Below, piece after piece: positions 9,134-18,686 of a stretch of DNA of 64,000 bases. Where the stretch lies: NCBI RefSeq assembly GCF_024505165.1, contig NZ_JANIBK010000001.1:62001-126000 (forward strand). Reading direction: 5' to 3'. This stretch comes from Methylomonas rivi. GTDB lineage: Bacteria > Pseudomonadota > Gammaproteobacteria > Methylococcales > Methylomonadaceae. Under the pieces are notes generated by a model that worked only from the letters and a program-made list of their open reading frames with translations, made no database searches and had not been told where the DNA came from. The stretch's first letter is position 1; every line of letters begins with the position of its first letter. The translations under genes and the position numbers were made by a program.

Positions 9134-10434
9134 GTGCACAGCAACAGGTACAAGATTGTCTGGATTTTATCGACGCCAGCCCCAGCCCCTGGCATGTTAT
9201 CGCCACCCTGGAACAGCGTTTGCACGCGTTTAAATTCCAACGGCTGGATGAGAAGGACGACTGGTGTTTGACCGCGGGCGGACGTTATTATGTGGTGCGC
9301 GATGAATCATCGATTATCGTCTTTGTCGCGGGGCGTAAAAACCCAGCCGAGCATGGTTTTAAAATCCTCGGCGCCCATACCGATTCCCCCGGTTTACGTT
9401 TAAAGCCCAATCCTGCCATCAAAAGCGACAATTTGCTGCGCTTATCGGTGGAAGTATACGGCGGCCCGATTTTGGCTACCTTTAGCGACCGGGATTTGAG
9501 CTTGGCCGGCCGGATTGCCTATCGTACGGCTAACGGCAAAATCGCCAGCCGTTTGGTTCGCTTCGAGCAACCGCTGCTGAGGTTGCCTAATCTGGCGATC
9601 CATATGAACCGAGCCGTCAACGAAGACGGACTGAAACTGAACAAACAAACCGAGCTACCGTTGATTTTTGCCTCGGCTACCGACCAGCAATTGCCGTCCG
9701 ATCAGTTTACGTCTTTATTGACCGGCGCCTCCGGCCTGGAAGCCCAACAAATTTTAAGTTGGGAGTTCAATATCCATGACACCCAAAAAGGTGCGTTCTG
9801 GGGCGAAAACCAAGCATTTTACGCCAACAGCCAATTGGACAACCTGACGTCCTGCCACGCCGGCATAACCGCCCTATTAAATGATGCCGCCTTGCACAGC
9901 GGCAATACTTTGGTATGCGCTTTTTTCGATCATGAAGAAATCGGCAGCGAAAGCTGTAAAGGCGCGGCGGGCAGCTTTCTGCCGGACGTACTGGAACGCA
10001 TTGCCCTGGCCCAAACTATAGACAAGCAAGGCTACCAACGCGCGCTGGCCAACAGCCTGATGATCAGTGCCGACATGGCACATGCCTATCAGCCTAATTT
10101 TCCCAATGCCTACGAGACTGGCCATAAACTGTGCGTCAATCAAGGGCCTGCTATCAAAATCAATGCCAACCACCGCTACGCCTCGAATTGCCTGTCCGCG
10201 GCCGCCTTTATCGATCTGTGCCAACAAGCCGAGGTGCCTTACCAGAAATACGCCCATCGCGGCGATTTGCCCTGCGGCAGTACCATAGGCCCGATCGCCT
10301 CCGCCAAACTGGGCATGGCGACCGTCGATGTCGGCAATCCGATGTGGGCCATGCATAGCGTCCGCGAGAGCGCCGGCACCTTGGATCATGGTTACCTGAT
10401 TAAAGTGCTGAATCAGTTCTTCGCCGCCATGTAG
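9130..10434 (+). CDS. apeB: M18-family aspartyl aminopeptidase
   Basis: A 434-aa zinc aminopeptidase of family M18 that removes N-terminal acidic residues from peptides in the cytoplasm. Metal-binding motifs are intact: '[15 protein letters not shown]' near residue 80, '[10 protein letters not shown]' near residue 267, and the C-terminal '[14 protein letters not shown]'. Length matches the bacterial ApeB/DAP family. Its ATG overlaps the msrB stop. No pathway partner other than msrB is near. Confidence 0.95.
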   Translation: MSAQQQVQDCLDFIDASPSPWHVIATLEQRLHAFKFQRLDEKDDWCLTAGGRYYVVRDESSIIVFVAGRKNPAEHGFKILGAHTDSPGLRLKPNPAIKSDNLLRLSVEVYGGPILATFSDRDLSLAGRIAYRTANGKIASRLVRFEQPLLRLPNLAIHMNRAVNEDGLKLNKQTELPLIFASATDQQLPSDQFTSLLTGASGLEAQQILSWEFNIHDTQKGAFWGENQAFYANSQLDNLTSCHAGITALLNDAALHSGNTLVCAFFDHEEIGSESCKGAAGSFLPDVLERIALAQTIDKQGYQRALANSLMISADMAHAYQPNFPNAYETGHKLCVNQGPAIKINANHRYASNCLSAAAFIDLCQQAEVPYQKYAHRGDLPCGSTIGPIASAKLGMATVDVGNPMWAMHSVRESAGTLDHGYLIKVLNQFFAAM

Positions 10435-10491
10435 CTTTAATACAAACTTCTACTATTCTTGTCTGCAGGTTTCTACTGATAAGGATATATT

Positions 10492-11064
10492 TTGGTTTTG
10501 TTCGTAAAAGACGGTCTGTCCACACCTCTGTTTGTGGCCGTCACCCGGTTTGTGCTGCTGATTAGTCTAACGGTCGGCATAGCACGGGCCGAGGAAAGCC
10601 TCGAATACAAAATCAAAGCCGCCTATCTTTACAATTTCACCAAATTCATTACCTGGCCCGCTCTGCAAGGCACGACTTTTAATATCTGCTTGGTGGGAGG
10701 CGATCCTTTTCAGGATTTGCTGGATAGCTTGGAAGCAAAAACCGTACAGGACAAACCTATCCGCATCTTCCGTTACGACAATATTAAGCAGGTAAAAAAC
10801 TGCCAGCTTGTCTACCTGGACAACACGGATATCCGTATTAATGAGGCCATTCCCAACGCCTTATTGGTGGCTAATCTATCGAATAGCCTGACGGTAAGCA
10901 GCCAGCCTTTTTTTGCGGAATCCGGCGGTATGATCGGCTTTGCGCTGGAGCAAGAAAAAGTCAAACTGCATATTAACCTCAAGGTTTTAAAACAGAGCGG
11001 CCTGGGCATTAGCGCCAAGCTGATCGAAGTGTCGACCGTCGTTGGGGAGGATGAGCATGAGTAG
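10492..11064 (+). CDS. YfiR-like (DUF4154) periplasmic regulator
   Basis: A 190-aa secreted protein. The N-terminal hydrophobic stretch 'FVAVTRFVLLISLTVGIARA' is a signal peptide, followed by the DUF4154 hallmark 'YKIKAAYLYNFTKFITWP'. YfiR of Pseudomonas is a periplasmic protein that holds a membrane diguanylate cyclase (YfiN) inactive; a diguanylate cyclase gene follows here with an 8-bp overlap. The start is a TTG with 'aagga' 6 bp upstream. By analogy it senses the periplasm and controls the downstream GGDEF-EAL protein; the signal is unknown. Confidence 0.85.
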   Translation: MVLFVKDGLSTPLFVAVTRFVLLISLTVGIARAEESLEYKIKAAYLYNFTKFITWPALQGTTFNICLVGGDPFQDLLDSLEAKTVQDKPIRIFRYDNIKQVKNCQLVYLDNTDIRINEAIPNALLVANLSNSLTVSSQPFFAESGGMIGFALEQEKVKLHINLKVLKQSGLGISAKLIEVSTVVGEDEHE

Positions 11065-13417
11065 CTGGTTCTCGCGTTTTTCCATTAAATCCAAACTGTT
11101 TTCCATCATCCTGGTTTCCAGCCTGTTCGCGATGCTGTTCGCGTTTATGATTCTGTTTGCCACCAACGTCACCGAAGTTAAACGCAAGGCCATGGAAGAC
11201 TTCTCGGCCGCGGCGAATCTGATTGCCAACCGCAGTATTGCCGCGGTTATGTTCGATGACCCTGCCTTGGCCAAGGAAAACCTGTCGCCATTAACCAAAC
11301 TACCCGATTTTAGAAGCGCTTGCGTATACGGCAAACAACAGCAACTGTTTGCCGAATTAGCCATCAACCTTACGCCTTGCCCATTGCGCTCAAATCAACT
11401 GCATACACGGGTAGACCAACTGACCTTGCAGGTTTACCAGCCCATGCTGCAGGATCAGGAGCGAATAGGCGGTGTATTGATCGAGGCCGACCTGAGCGGC
11501 GCCCTGATTCGGCAATTGCAATTTGTCGGCCTGGTGTTGGTCGTTTTATTTATTGCCTTGGTAGGTTCGTTTTTAATGACCATGCCGTTGCTCAACCGGG
11601 TAGCCAAACCTATTACCTTACTAGCGAAGACGGCGCAGAAAATCGGCCTGAATCATGATTATTCGGTTCGCGCGAACAAACACAGCGAGGACGAAATCGG
11701 CATTCTGGTGGATTCATTTAACAGTATGCTGGAAACCATAGAATACAAAAACAATAGCCTGCTGGCATTAAAAAATAACTTTCAGGCCTTATACGACAAC
11801 AATCCGACCATGGTGTTCGACCTGAGTCTAAGCGGTCAAATTCAATCGGTGAACCAATTCGGCGCCAAACAAATCGGGCTCGGCGCCAATCAATTCATAG
11901 GCATGTCCATCTTCAGTTTTACCCATCCCGAAGATATCGCCGTTAGCCGCGGTTTTTTCAATGACTGCGTGGCAACCCCTCATCAAGTTCAAAAACAGGA
12001 AGTGCGTTTGATCTGCCGGAACGGCAACATTATTTGGGTCAGGCAAACCGCCAGACTGGTGGATACCGCGCAGAACCAGCAACATTTATTGCTGGTATGC
12101 GAAGACATCACCGAAACCCGCCGCCTTGCCGATAAAATTGCCTATCAGGCCAGTCACGACGAACTCACCGGCCTAACCAACCGCCGGCAATTCGACGAAT
12201 ATATCCAAACGCTGGTCGAACAAGCCCAGGCAGACAACAGTATTCACGTCATGTGTTATCTGGATTTGGATCAATTCAAGGTCGTAAACGACACCTGCGG
12301 CCATTTGGCGGGCGATGAATTACTGCGCCAACTCGGCGAATTACTGCGCCAGCAAGTGCGTAAAACCGATGTGCTGGCCCGTTTGGGCGGCGACGAATTC
12401 GGCATCTTGATGTCGCATTGCAATATAGAACAAGCATTACTCACCTGCGAAAAACTGCGTACCTCTATTTGCGACTTTCAATTCGCCTGGGATAACCGGA
12501 GTTTCAGCATTAGTGTCAGTATCGGCATTGCTTCCATTGACCGTACCCGAGGCAATGCGGTGGACATTTTAAAAGAAGCCGATGCGGCCTGTTATGCCGC
12601 CAAGGAAAAAGGCCGTAACCGCATACACATCTTCAGCTCAACCGATGAAGACTTGGCCGAGCGCCAGGGCGAAATGCAATGGGTGGAAAAAATCAGATTG
12701 GGTATAGAAGAGAACCGCTTTCAATTGTATGGGCAACTAATTGTCCCCACTATGCATAGCGAAGAAGGCTTACACTTTGAAACCTTGCTGCGCTACCGCG
12801 ACGAACAAGGCAACATTATTCCGCCCGGCGCATTTTTACCCGCCGCCGAACGTTACAATATTGCCCCCGCCCTGGACCGCTGGGTGATCAGCAATTTGTT
12901 CGAGTACCTGAGCAGCACCCCCGGATTTATCGAGCGCGTCGAACTTTGTTCGGTCAACTTATCGGGACTATCCTTATCCGATGAAACCATGTTGGATTTC
13001 ATCAGCAAGCAATTCCGCAAGTGGCAAATTCCGACTTATAAAATTTGCTTTGAAATCACCGAAACAGCTGCCATCAGCAATTTATCCTATGCCAAACAAT
13101 TTATCGACACCTTGCGTAAAAAAGGTTGCCTGTTTTCATTGGACGATTTCGGCAGCGGTTTATCCTCTTTCGCTTACTTAAAAAACTTGCCGGTGGACTT
13201 TTTGAAAATTGACGGTTTGTTTGTAAAAGACATTCTGGAAGACAAGATCGACTGGACCATGGTGAAAGCGATTAACGAAGTGGGCCATGTCATGAATAAA
13301 AAAACCATTGCCGAATTTGTAGAAAATAAAAACATTTTCGAACTACTGAAAACACTGGGCGTTAACTACGCACAAGGCTATGGCATCGCCAAGCCGGTTC
13401 CTTTAAAAGAGCTTTGA
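11057..13417 (+). CDS. Membrane GGDEF-EAL c-di-GMP enzyme (YfiN-like)
   Basis: A 786-aa bifunctional c-di-GMP protein. In order: TM segment (residues 15-38), periplasmic CHASE8-like region (to about 145), second TM (about 150-173), HAMP, PAS (about 230-350), GGDEF and EAL. The cyclase site 'GGDEFG' is intact, with an inhibitory-site RxxD ('RKTD') five residues before it. The EAL part shows 'FETLLR' in place of EAL, 'NLSGLSL', 'EITE', 'DDFGSGLSS' and 'FLKIDGLF', so phosphodiesterase residues look mostly preserved. The ATG at 11057 has 'ggggagg' 6 bp upstream. The YfiR-like gene upstream and the receptor downstream overlap it, so the three form one operon. Confidence 0.93.
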   Translation: MSSWFSRFSIKSKLFSIILVSSLFAMLFAFMILFATNVTEVKRKAMEDFSAAANLIANRSIAAVMFDDPALAKENLSPLTKLPDFRSACVYGKQQQLFAELAINLTPCPLRSNQLHTRVDQLTLQVYQPMLQDQERIGGVLIEADLSGALIRQLQFVGLVLVVLFIALVGSFLMTMPLLNRVAKPITLLAKTAQKIGLNHDYSVRANKHSEDEIGILVDSFNSMLETIEYKNNSLLALKNNFQALYDNNPTMVFDLSLSGQIQSVNQFGAKQIGLGANQFIGMSIFSFTHPEDIAVSRGFFNDCVATPHQVQKQEVRLICRNGNIIWVRQTARLVDTAQNQQHLLLVCEDITETRRLADKIAYQASHDELTGLTNRRQFDEYIQTLVEQAQADNSIHVMCYLDLDQFKVVNDTCGHLAGDELLRQLGELLRQQVRKTDVLARLGGDEFGILMSHCNIEQALLTCEKLRTSICDFQFAWDNRSFSISVSIGIASIDRTRGNAVDILKEADAACYAAKEKGRNRIHIFSSTDEDLAERQGEMQWVEKIRLGIEENRFQLYGQLIVPTMHSEEGLHFETLLRYRDEQGNIIPPGAFLPAAERYNIAPALDRWVISNLFEYLSSTPGFIERVELCSVNLSGLSLSDETMLDFISKQFRKWQIPTYKICFEITETAAISNLSYAKQFIDTLRKKGCLFSLDDFGSGLSSFAYLKNLPVDFLKIDGLFVKDILEDKIDWTMVKAINEVGHVMNKKTIAEFVENKNIFELLKTLGVNYAQGYGIAKPVPLKEL

Positions 13418-13425
13418 GAAACAGC

Positions 13426-15552
13426 ATGCAATACCGTCCCAAACTACAGTTAATGCCATATTTGCTGCTGAGTTGCATGGGCAGTGCTGCGCACGCACAG
13501 CATGACATGGACGATTTGATGGAACTATCTCCCGCGCAACTCTCCGATATTTCCGTCAGCATCGCCTCCGGCACCCTGAAAAGCCTGTCCCACTCGGCTG
13601 CCGTCACCAGCGTCATCACCTCAGAGCAAATCGCCTCCATGGGCGCCACCGAGTTGCACGAAATTCTTGAAACCGTACCCGGCATGCACGTCACTATCCA
13701 ACCGGTTACCAACGATTACAGTTACAGCATGCGCGGGATGCGTAACGATACCAACTCCGAAGTATTGCTGATGATGAACGGTACCCGCTTTTCGGTACCG
13801 CAACAGGGCACGCATATGGCCGGCATGGTCATTCCGGTCGAGAACATACAGCGGATCGAAGTCATCCGAGGGCCGGGTTCCGCGCTCTATGGCGCGGATG
13901 CCTTTGCCGGCGTAATCAATATCGTTACCAAAAAAGCCGCCGATTTGGATGGCGTTACGGTGGGCGCGCGCGGCGGCAATGCGGATACCAAAAGCAGTTG
14001 GGGGCAGTACGGCGGACAATGGCAAGGCTGGGACCTCGCCGCCAGTTTGCAATACAGCCATAATGGCGCCGACCCCGACCGGATTATTCAAGCCGATGCC
14101 TTGACGGGCACCGGCTTTTCATCCGCGCCCGGCCCCATGCAGACCCAAAACGAGCGCTGGAATGGCCATCTGAATTTACAACGTAAACATTGGGATTTAG
14201 GGTTCTGGGCCTTTAATGAAACCGATGCCGGCTTTCGAGCGGGCACGGGCGGAGCATTGGACAATAAAGGCAAATTAAATGGCAGCAACTTTTTAGCGGA
14301 TGTACGCTACTCGACTGAAAACGATTTCGACGACTGGGAACTGCAAGCGCATGCCAGTTTTTTACATACCGATGTCAATGCCAATATATACAACACGCCT
14401 CCGGGTTCTATCCTACCCATCGACTCAACGGGTAATGCAACGAATCAGCCATCGCAAATCCTGGGTATGGTTAGATTTCCCGACGGCATGCGCTTCATCT
14501 CCAACAGAAAAAATACCGTCCCCAGTTTTGAAGTCACCAGCATCTACAAAGGCTTTAGCGACCATCTGCTTCGCATGGTCGCCGGCTTCCGTTACGAAGA
14601 GCTGAATACTCAAGAAGCGCGCAATTTTGGTGCCGGCGTACTTGACGGCCCCGCTCTTCCTACCACGGCCGGCAGCCTGCAAAACCTGACCGGTACACCT
14701 TTTACTTTCTTGGACGACCATCACCGCGATATTTGGTCTCTAGCGATCCAGGATGAGTGGCAGTTTGCACAAGACTGGCACCTGACCACCGGCTTGCGTT
14801 TCGATCATTATTCGGATTTCGGTAGCACCTTAAATCCACGCGCGGCGCTGATTTGGGATATCAACTCCGAATTAACCGGTAAAATCCTCTATGGCCAAGC
14901 CTATCGCGCGCCCAGCTTTGTGGAACAATATCAACGCAATAGTCCTCAATTCATTGGCAACTCATCGCTTCAGCCGGAAACCATAGAGACAACCGAGCTG
15001 GCTTTCGACTATCGGCCGACAACTAACCTCAGAACCACACTCAATCTATATTATTATAAAATCAAAGACCTGATCGGCGGCGAATTTATCACTCAAAATG
15101 CCCCCTTGAGCGAAACGAACCTTGCCGGTCAAAGCGCTTACGGCAGCGAATTCGAATGGGATTGGAAGTTTCTCCCCGAATGGAGTCTACGCGGCAATTA
15201 CGCTTGGCAATACGCCCGCAGCGAAGAAAACCAGCGCCGCGTCAGCAACGTACCGGAACATCATGTTTATAGCGCGCTGGCGTGGAATTTTATGCCGAAA
15301 TGGCAAATCCAAACTCAAATCAACTGGCTTGGCCACCGCTTGAGCAGCTCTGGAGATACCCGAACCTTGCCGGACTACGAAACCATAGACCTGACCTTAA
15401 ACGCCAAGCGCTTGTTCGGGCATCTGGATTTAACCGCTTCGGCGCGCAATTTATTCGATAGTCATGGCCGGGAAGCGGCGGTCAGCAGCTATCCTAATAA
15501 CCTGCCCATTCCCGGTCAAAGCTTTTACTTTGAGGCGTCAGTGCACTTTTAA
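13426..15552 (+). CDS. TonB-dependent outer-membrane receptor
   Basis: A TonB-dependent receptor of about 708 aa. It has a signal peptide ('PYLLLSCMGSAAHA'), a plug domain ('SAAVTSVITSEQIASMGATELHEILETVPG', 'VEVIRGPGSALYGADAFAGVINI'-like segment) and a beta-barrel ending in aromatic 'FYFEASVHF', as outer-membrane proteins do. An in-frame TTG at 13414 overlaps the preceding stop, but the ATG at 13426 begins the signal peptide better. The substrate cannot be told from sequence. Its place behind a YfiR-like protein and a diguanylate cyclase suggests that ligand binding at the outer membrane feeds into c-di-GMP control. Confidence 0.93.
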   Translation: MQYRPKLQLMPYLLLSCMGSAAHAQHDMDDLMELSPAQLSDISVSIASGTLKSLSHSAAVTSVITSEQIASMGATELHEILETVPGMHVTIQPVTNDYSYSMRGMRNDTNSEVLLMMNGTRFSVPQQGTHMAGMVIPVENIQRIEVIRGPGSALYGADAFAGVINIVTKKAADLDGVTVGARGGNADTKSSWGQYGGQWQGWDLAASLQYSHNGADPDRIIQADALTGTGFSSAPGPMQTQNERWNGHLNLQRKHWDLGFWAFNETDAGFRAGTGGALDNKGKLNGSNFLADVRYSTENDFDDWELQAHASFLHTDVNANIYNTPPGSILPIDSTGNATNQPSQILGMVRFPDGMRFISNRKNTVPSFEVTSIYKGFSDHLLRMVAGFRYEELNTQEARNFGAGVLDGPALPTTAGSLQNLTGTPFTFLDDHHRDIWSLAIQDEWQFAQDWHLTTGLRFDHYSDFGSTLNPRAALIWDINSELTGKILYGQAYRAPSFVEQYQRNSPQFIGNSSLQPETIETTELAFDYRPTTNLRTTLNLYYYKIKDLIGGEFITQNAPLSETNLAGQSAYGSEFEWDWKFLPEWSLRGNYAWQYARSEENQRRVSNVPEHHVYSALAWNFMPKWQIQTQINWLGHRLSSSGDTRTLPDYETIDLTLNAKRLFGHLDLTASARNLFDSHGREAAVSSYPNNLPIPGQSFYFEASVHF

Positions 15553-15969
15553 ATATGAATTTTCAAGCATCAGTTGACGGACCGAATCCAGCAAGCTGGC
15601 GACCACCCGCCTACTGACCCAGGCTTCACCGCGACTAACGGCCTGGACTAACCGAAAACTGTAATACCGCAAGTCTTGCAGTTCTTGAAAGCCTTTAGCG
15701 CCGGACAATAAACACTGTAGCACGCCTTCTTCGGACGTTTGTTCACCGACAACTATTACACTGGCCGCAGGCAACGCGTTAGCCACCAGCCGAATATAAT
15801 CCGGCGTTTGTTCGCCGCGCAACGCATAACGCAGAAAAACCAGCTCCGGCCGCAGCCTTTCCAGAATATTGAACGCCTGGATTTCATTGGCAAGACAATC
15901 GAACTCCGCCTCCACTTCGGCCAAGCTGGCCGATATTTGCCCGGTATTATCAATTATGAGAATCTTCAT
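15538..15969 (-). CDS. Degenerate receiver-domain protein
   Basis: A 143-aa protein that reads as a CheY-like receiver ('MKILIIDNTGQ' at the start, 'SVIVVGEQTSEEGVLQCLLSGAKGFQE' in the middle) followed by a short helix like the linker of NarL-type regulators ('GEAWVSRRVVASLLDSVRQL'). The residue where the phospho-accepting Asp should be, after 'PELVFL', is Arg, and the acidic pair at the start is reduced to 'DN'. No HTH domain follows. It is probably a pseudo-receiver that works without phosphorylation. Its 3' end overlaps that of the convergent TonB receptor gene by 15 bp. Confidence 0.7.
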   Translation of the reverse strand: MKILIIDNTGQISASLAEVEAEFDCLANEIQAFNILERLRPELVFLRYALRGEQTPDYIRLVANALPAASVIVVGEQTSEEGVLQCLLSGAKGFQELQDLRYYSFRLVQAVSRGEAWVSRRVVASLLDSVRQLMLENSYLKVH

Positions 15970-16075
15970 TCTGGGTTCAAGGCACACAACCTAAGCGCTA
16001 TACACTCGTCATTAAGAAAGGAAACCAACCGCTCTTCAATCAAGACGAACAAAACCAAAAGAACGCCGGGAAATA

Positions 16076-16852
16076 TCAGTGATTCGAGATATCAACAAAA
16101 CCGTGCAAGCCGCGTTTTGATTCTACCGCCAACCAGTCGAGTAAGTATTGCAGTTCTTCGGTTTTTTGCAATTCATCCAGGCTTTTTTTATTTTTCAACA
16201 TTCGAAACGCATTGGATAACACCTTGTAATTTTCGCCGACAATCCCGGCCCGCCTTAAACCGACGATATTAAGCCGGTAATGCTTGGCCGGTCGGCCGCC
16301 GATCAGCATAAAGGGAATCACATCCATATTGATACCCGTTGTTCCCTGCACAATTGCATAAGAACCGATCCGGCAAAACTGATGCACAACCACGGCCCCG
16401 CCCATGAATACATTATTGCCAACCTCGACATGGCCGCCGATCGCTACATTATTGGCAAAAATAGTCTTATCGCCTACGCTGCAATCATGTGCGACGTGGC
16501 TATTATTCATGAAATAACAGCCTGAACCGATTTTGGTGGTCGCCGAGGGTTTGGTCGCCCGATGAGCGGTAAACCCTTCCCTGAAAGCATTGTTGTCCCC
16601 GATCTCCAGCCAGGATTCGGTTTGCGGATCGAAGCCCAAATCCTGCGGCAATCCGCCTAAAACCGCATGCGGGTGCAAAATATTGCTTTCGCCCATTTTT
16701 ACCCGCCCGTGCACGATAGCATGAGCGCCAATCCGGCAATTGGCGCCAATGACAGCGCCGTCCTCGATCACGGCAAATGGGCCCACGCTTACACCGGCAG
16801 CCAGTTGAGCATTAGGCGCCACATACGCTAAAGGATGAATAAGATTCGACAT
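16076..16852 (-). CDS. lpxA: Acyl-ACP:UDP-GlcNAc O-acyltransferase-like LpxA
   Basis: A 258-aa left-handed beta-helix acyltransferase. Hexapeptide repeats run through residues 1-190, with the LpxA catalytic-histidine context 'MNNSHVAHDCSVG' (compare the family 'MxxxHxAHDC') and 'VHQFCRIG', then the helical LpxA C-terminus ('NIVGLRRAGI'). LpxA starts lipid A synthesis by adding a hydroxyacyl chain to UDP-GlcNAc. Unusually it is not in an lpxD-fabZ-lpxA-lpxB cluster but 3 bp behind xerD, and the usual 'HRGT' is 'HRATK'. It may be a second, diverged LpxA paralogue. Confidence 0.82.
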   Translation of the reverse strand: MSNLIHPLAYVAPNAQLAAGVSVGPFAVIEDGAVIGANCRIGAHAIVHGRVKMGESNILHPHAVLGGLPQDLGFDPQTESWLEIGDNNAFREGFTAHRATKPSATTKIGSGCYFMNNSHVAHDCSVGDKTIFANNVAIGGHVEVGNNVFMGGAVVVHQFCRIGSYAIVQGTTGINMDVIPFMLIGGRPAKHYRLNIVGLRRAGIVGENYKVLSNAFRMLKNKKSLDELQKTEELQYLLDWLAVESKRGLHGFVDISNH

Positions 16853-16855
16853 GAA

Positions 16856-17743
16856 CTAACCTCTGGGATGAAATTTTGTATGTAATTCTTTCAAGCGGTG
16901 CTGCGCGATATGGGTATAAATCTGAGTGGTCGATAAATCCGAATGCCCCAATAGCAGCTGCACCACTCTTAAATCCGCGCCATGATTCAGCAAATGAGTA
17001 GCAAATGCATGCCTTAAGGTATGAGGCGACAGATGCTTGTCTATGCCCGCCTGTTTGGCATAGCGTTTGATAATATGCCAGAATGCCTGCCGCGTCATGC
17101 AACTGCCACGGGTAGTGACGAACACATAATCGCTTTGCCTGTTACCTAAAATGTCCTGCCTGGCCCCAGACAAATAACCTTCCAACCATGCCATCGCTTC
17201 CTCGCCCACGGGCACCAAGCGCTCTTTTTCACCTTTCCCGGTGATTCGTATGCAGCCCTGCCGAAAATTGATCTGTTGAAAGGTAATCTCCACCAATTCC
17301 GAAACCCTAAGGCCGGCGGCATACAACAACTCCAACATGGTGCGATCTCTAAACCCCAGGAAATGCGCAGTTTCCGGGGTTTGCAGGAGTCTTTCGACCT
17401 CGTCCTCCGACAGTGAGTCAGGCAACAATCGGCCGAGATGCGGCGCATCGATTAATTGCGTGGGATCCGTATCGATCTGTTTTTCACGCACGCAATAACC
17501 GTAAAAACGCCGCAAACTGGATAACATCCGAGCAGACGAGCGGCTGCTATTTCCTTGATTTTGCCGATACAGCAAAAATCGCGAAATATCGTTTTCGCTT
17601 ACCTCCAACACACTCCGATTTTTGAGCCACCTATCGAACTGGGTCAAGTCGCTACCGTAGGCCGCCAAAGTATTCTCGCTAAGCCCGAACTCCAACCATA
17701 AGGCATTTAAAAAAGCTTCAATATTTTTCGCTGAACCGCTCAC
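16856..17743 (-). CDS. xerD: Tyrosine recombinase XerD
   Basis: A 295-aa site-specific tyrosine recombinase that, with XerC, resolves chromosome dimers at dif. It has the N-terminal SAM-like domain ('FLNALWLEFGLSENTLAAYGSDL') and a complete catalytic set: Arg in 'AGLRVSELVEI', Lys in 'ITGKGEKERLVPV', 'HTLRHAFATHLLNHG', 'LGHSDLSTTQIYTHI' with the nucleophilic Tyr. The 'MLSSLRRFYGYCVREK' hinge is typical of XerD rather than phage integrases, and no att site or phage gene is near. It overlaps ogt by 4 bp. Confidence 0.95.
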   Translation of the reverse strand: MSGSAKNIEAFLNALWLEFGLSENTLAAYGSDLTQFDRWLKNRSVLEVSENDISRFLLYRQNQGNSSRSSARMLSSLRRFYGYCVREKQIDTDPTQLIDAPHLGRLLPDSLSEDEVERLLQTPETAHFLGFRDRTMLELLYAAGLRVSELVEITFQQINFRQGCIRITGKGEKERLVPVGEEAMAWLEGYLSGARQDILGNRQSDYVFVTTRGSCMTRQAFWHIIKRYAKQAGIDKHLSPHTLRHAFATHLLNHGADLRVVQLLLGHSDLSTTQIYTHIAQHRLKELHTKFHPRG

Positions 17744-18246
17744 TTGGCAGACTCGGCCACGCTACGTTCATACGCCAACAACCGGCGCTTCAGCAAAATC
17801 ATTTCACCCTGGCTTTGCCCCATAAATCCGCCGACCCCGCTTTTGGCCACCACTCGATGACAGGGAATGATACCGGCATAAGGGTTATTTTTGCAGGCCT
17901 GGGCGACTGCGCGCGGTCCGGAATCCATTTTATCGGCCAAGGCCGAATAGCTGATCACGTCTCCAAAAGGAATACCCAGTAACGCTTGCCAGATCCTTTG
18001 ATAATATTCGGTACCCTGCCTTAAAAGTTGTACTTCGAGCGGATTGCGATCCGGATTGAGCAAATATGCCTCTACTTGTTTTGCCAGAGCCGACTGATCC
18101 CTTTCGCTCCGCGCCGCCGCTTGCCATGAAGCATCGACAATAACATCGCCGACTTTGGTCAGAATTAATTCAGCATTTAATACGGATACCGTTTGCCTAG
18201 TTTGCTTACCAAGGGCTTCATGATGCCAAACAATCTTTATCGACAT
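17740..18246 (-). CDS. ogt: Methylated-DNA--protein-cysteine methyltransferase
   Basis: A 168-aa suicide repair protein that moves the methyl group of O6-methylguanine to its own cysteine. The active site 'IIPCHRVV' is near residue 132, preceded by the helix-turn-helix 'PFGDVISYSALADKM' and the Arg finger region 'GPRAVAQACKNNP', and followed by 'GGFMG'. No AdaA-type domain is fused. It ends by overlapping xerD. A terminator for the ribosomal operon lies just upstream. Confidence 0.95.
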   Translation of the reverse strand: MSIKIVWHHEALGKQTRQTVSVLNAELILTKVGDVIVDASWQAAARSERDQSALAKQVEAYLLNPDRNPLEVQLLRQGTEYYQRIWQALLGIPFGDVISYSALADKMDSGPRAVAQACKNNPYAGIIPCHRVVAKSGVGGFMGQSQGEMILLKRRLLAYERSVAESAK

Positions 18247-18266
18247 AGCTTTCCCAAATCACGGAC

Positions 18267-18297
18267 AAAAAAAAGGCAGCTAAACGCCGCCTTTTTT
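18267..18297 (-). terminator. Terminator of the rpsP-rimM-trmD-rplS operon
   Basis: A hairpin (aaaaaggcagc / gccgccttttt with a taaac loop and one mismatch) flanked by an A-run and a T-run, so it can work in both directions. On the minus strand it lies about 40 bp after the rplS stop. Confidence 0.8.
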
Positions 18298-18338
18298 GGA
18301 TCGATTCGCCAATTACACGAACCCGTTTTAAGTTTGAA

Positions 18339-18686
18339 TCAGGATAATTTTTCTTTGATCCGTGCCGCTTTACCGGTCAGGTCGCGCAGATAATACAATT
18401 TGGCGCGGCGGACGTCGCCGCGGCGCTTAACTTCGATGCTGCCCACTGAAGGACTGTGAGTTTGGAATACGCGCTCAACACCGACACCGTGAGAAATTTT
18501 TCTAACAGTAAAAGCAGAGTTCAAGCCACGGTTACGTTTGGCAATGACGATGCCTTCAAATGCCTGCAGCCTTTCCCGCGCACCTTCCACTACGCGCACC
18601 TGCACGACTACGGTATCGCCAGGACCAAATGCCGGCACATCTTTTTTCAGCTGAGCCGCTTCCAATTCTTCAATAATTTTACTCAT
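18339..18686 (-). CDS. rplS: 50S ribosomal protein L19
   Basis: The 115-aa L19 of the large subunit, at the 30S-50S interface. It begins '[20 protein letters not shown]' and contains '[22 protein letters not shown]', '[20 protein letters not shown]' and '[21 protein letters not shown]', all standard L19 segments. A GTG two codons earlier could also serve as start. It overlaps the trmD stop by 8 bp and ends the operon ahead of a clear terminator. Confidence 0.98.
   Translation of the reverse strand: MSKIIEELEAAQLKKDVPAFGPGDTVVVQVRVVEGARERLQAFEGIVIAKRNRGLNSAFTVRKISHGVGVERVFQTHSPSVGSIEVKRRGDVRRAKLYYLRDLTGKAARIKEKLS

Noticed and set aside
16856-17743. Tyrosine recombinase as a sign of an integrated element
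   Set aside because: It is the housekeeping XerD by sequence, and no att repeats, tRNA or phage genes are near.
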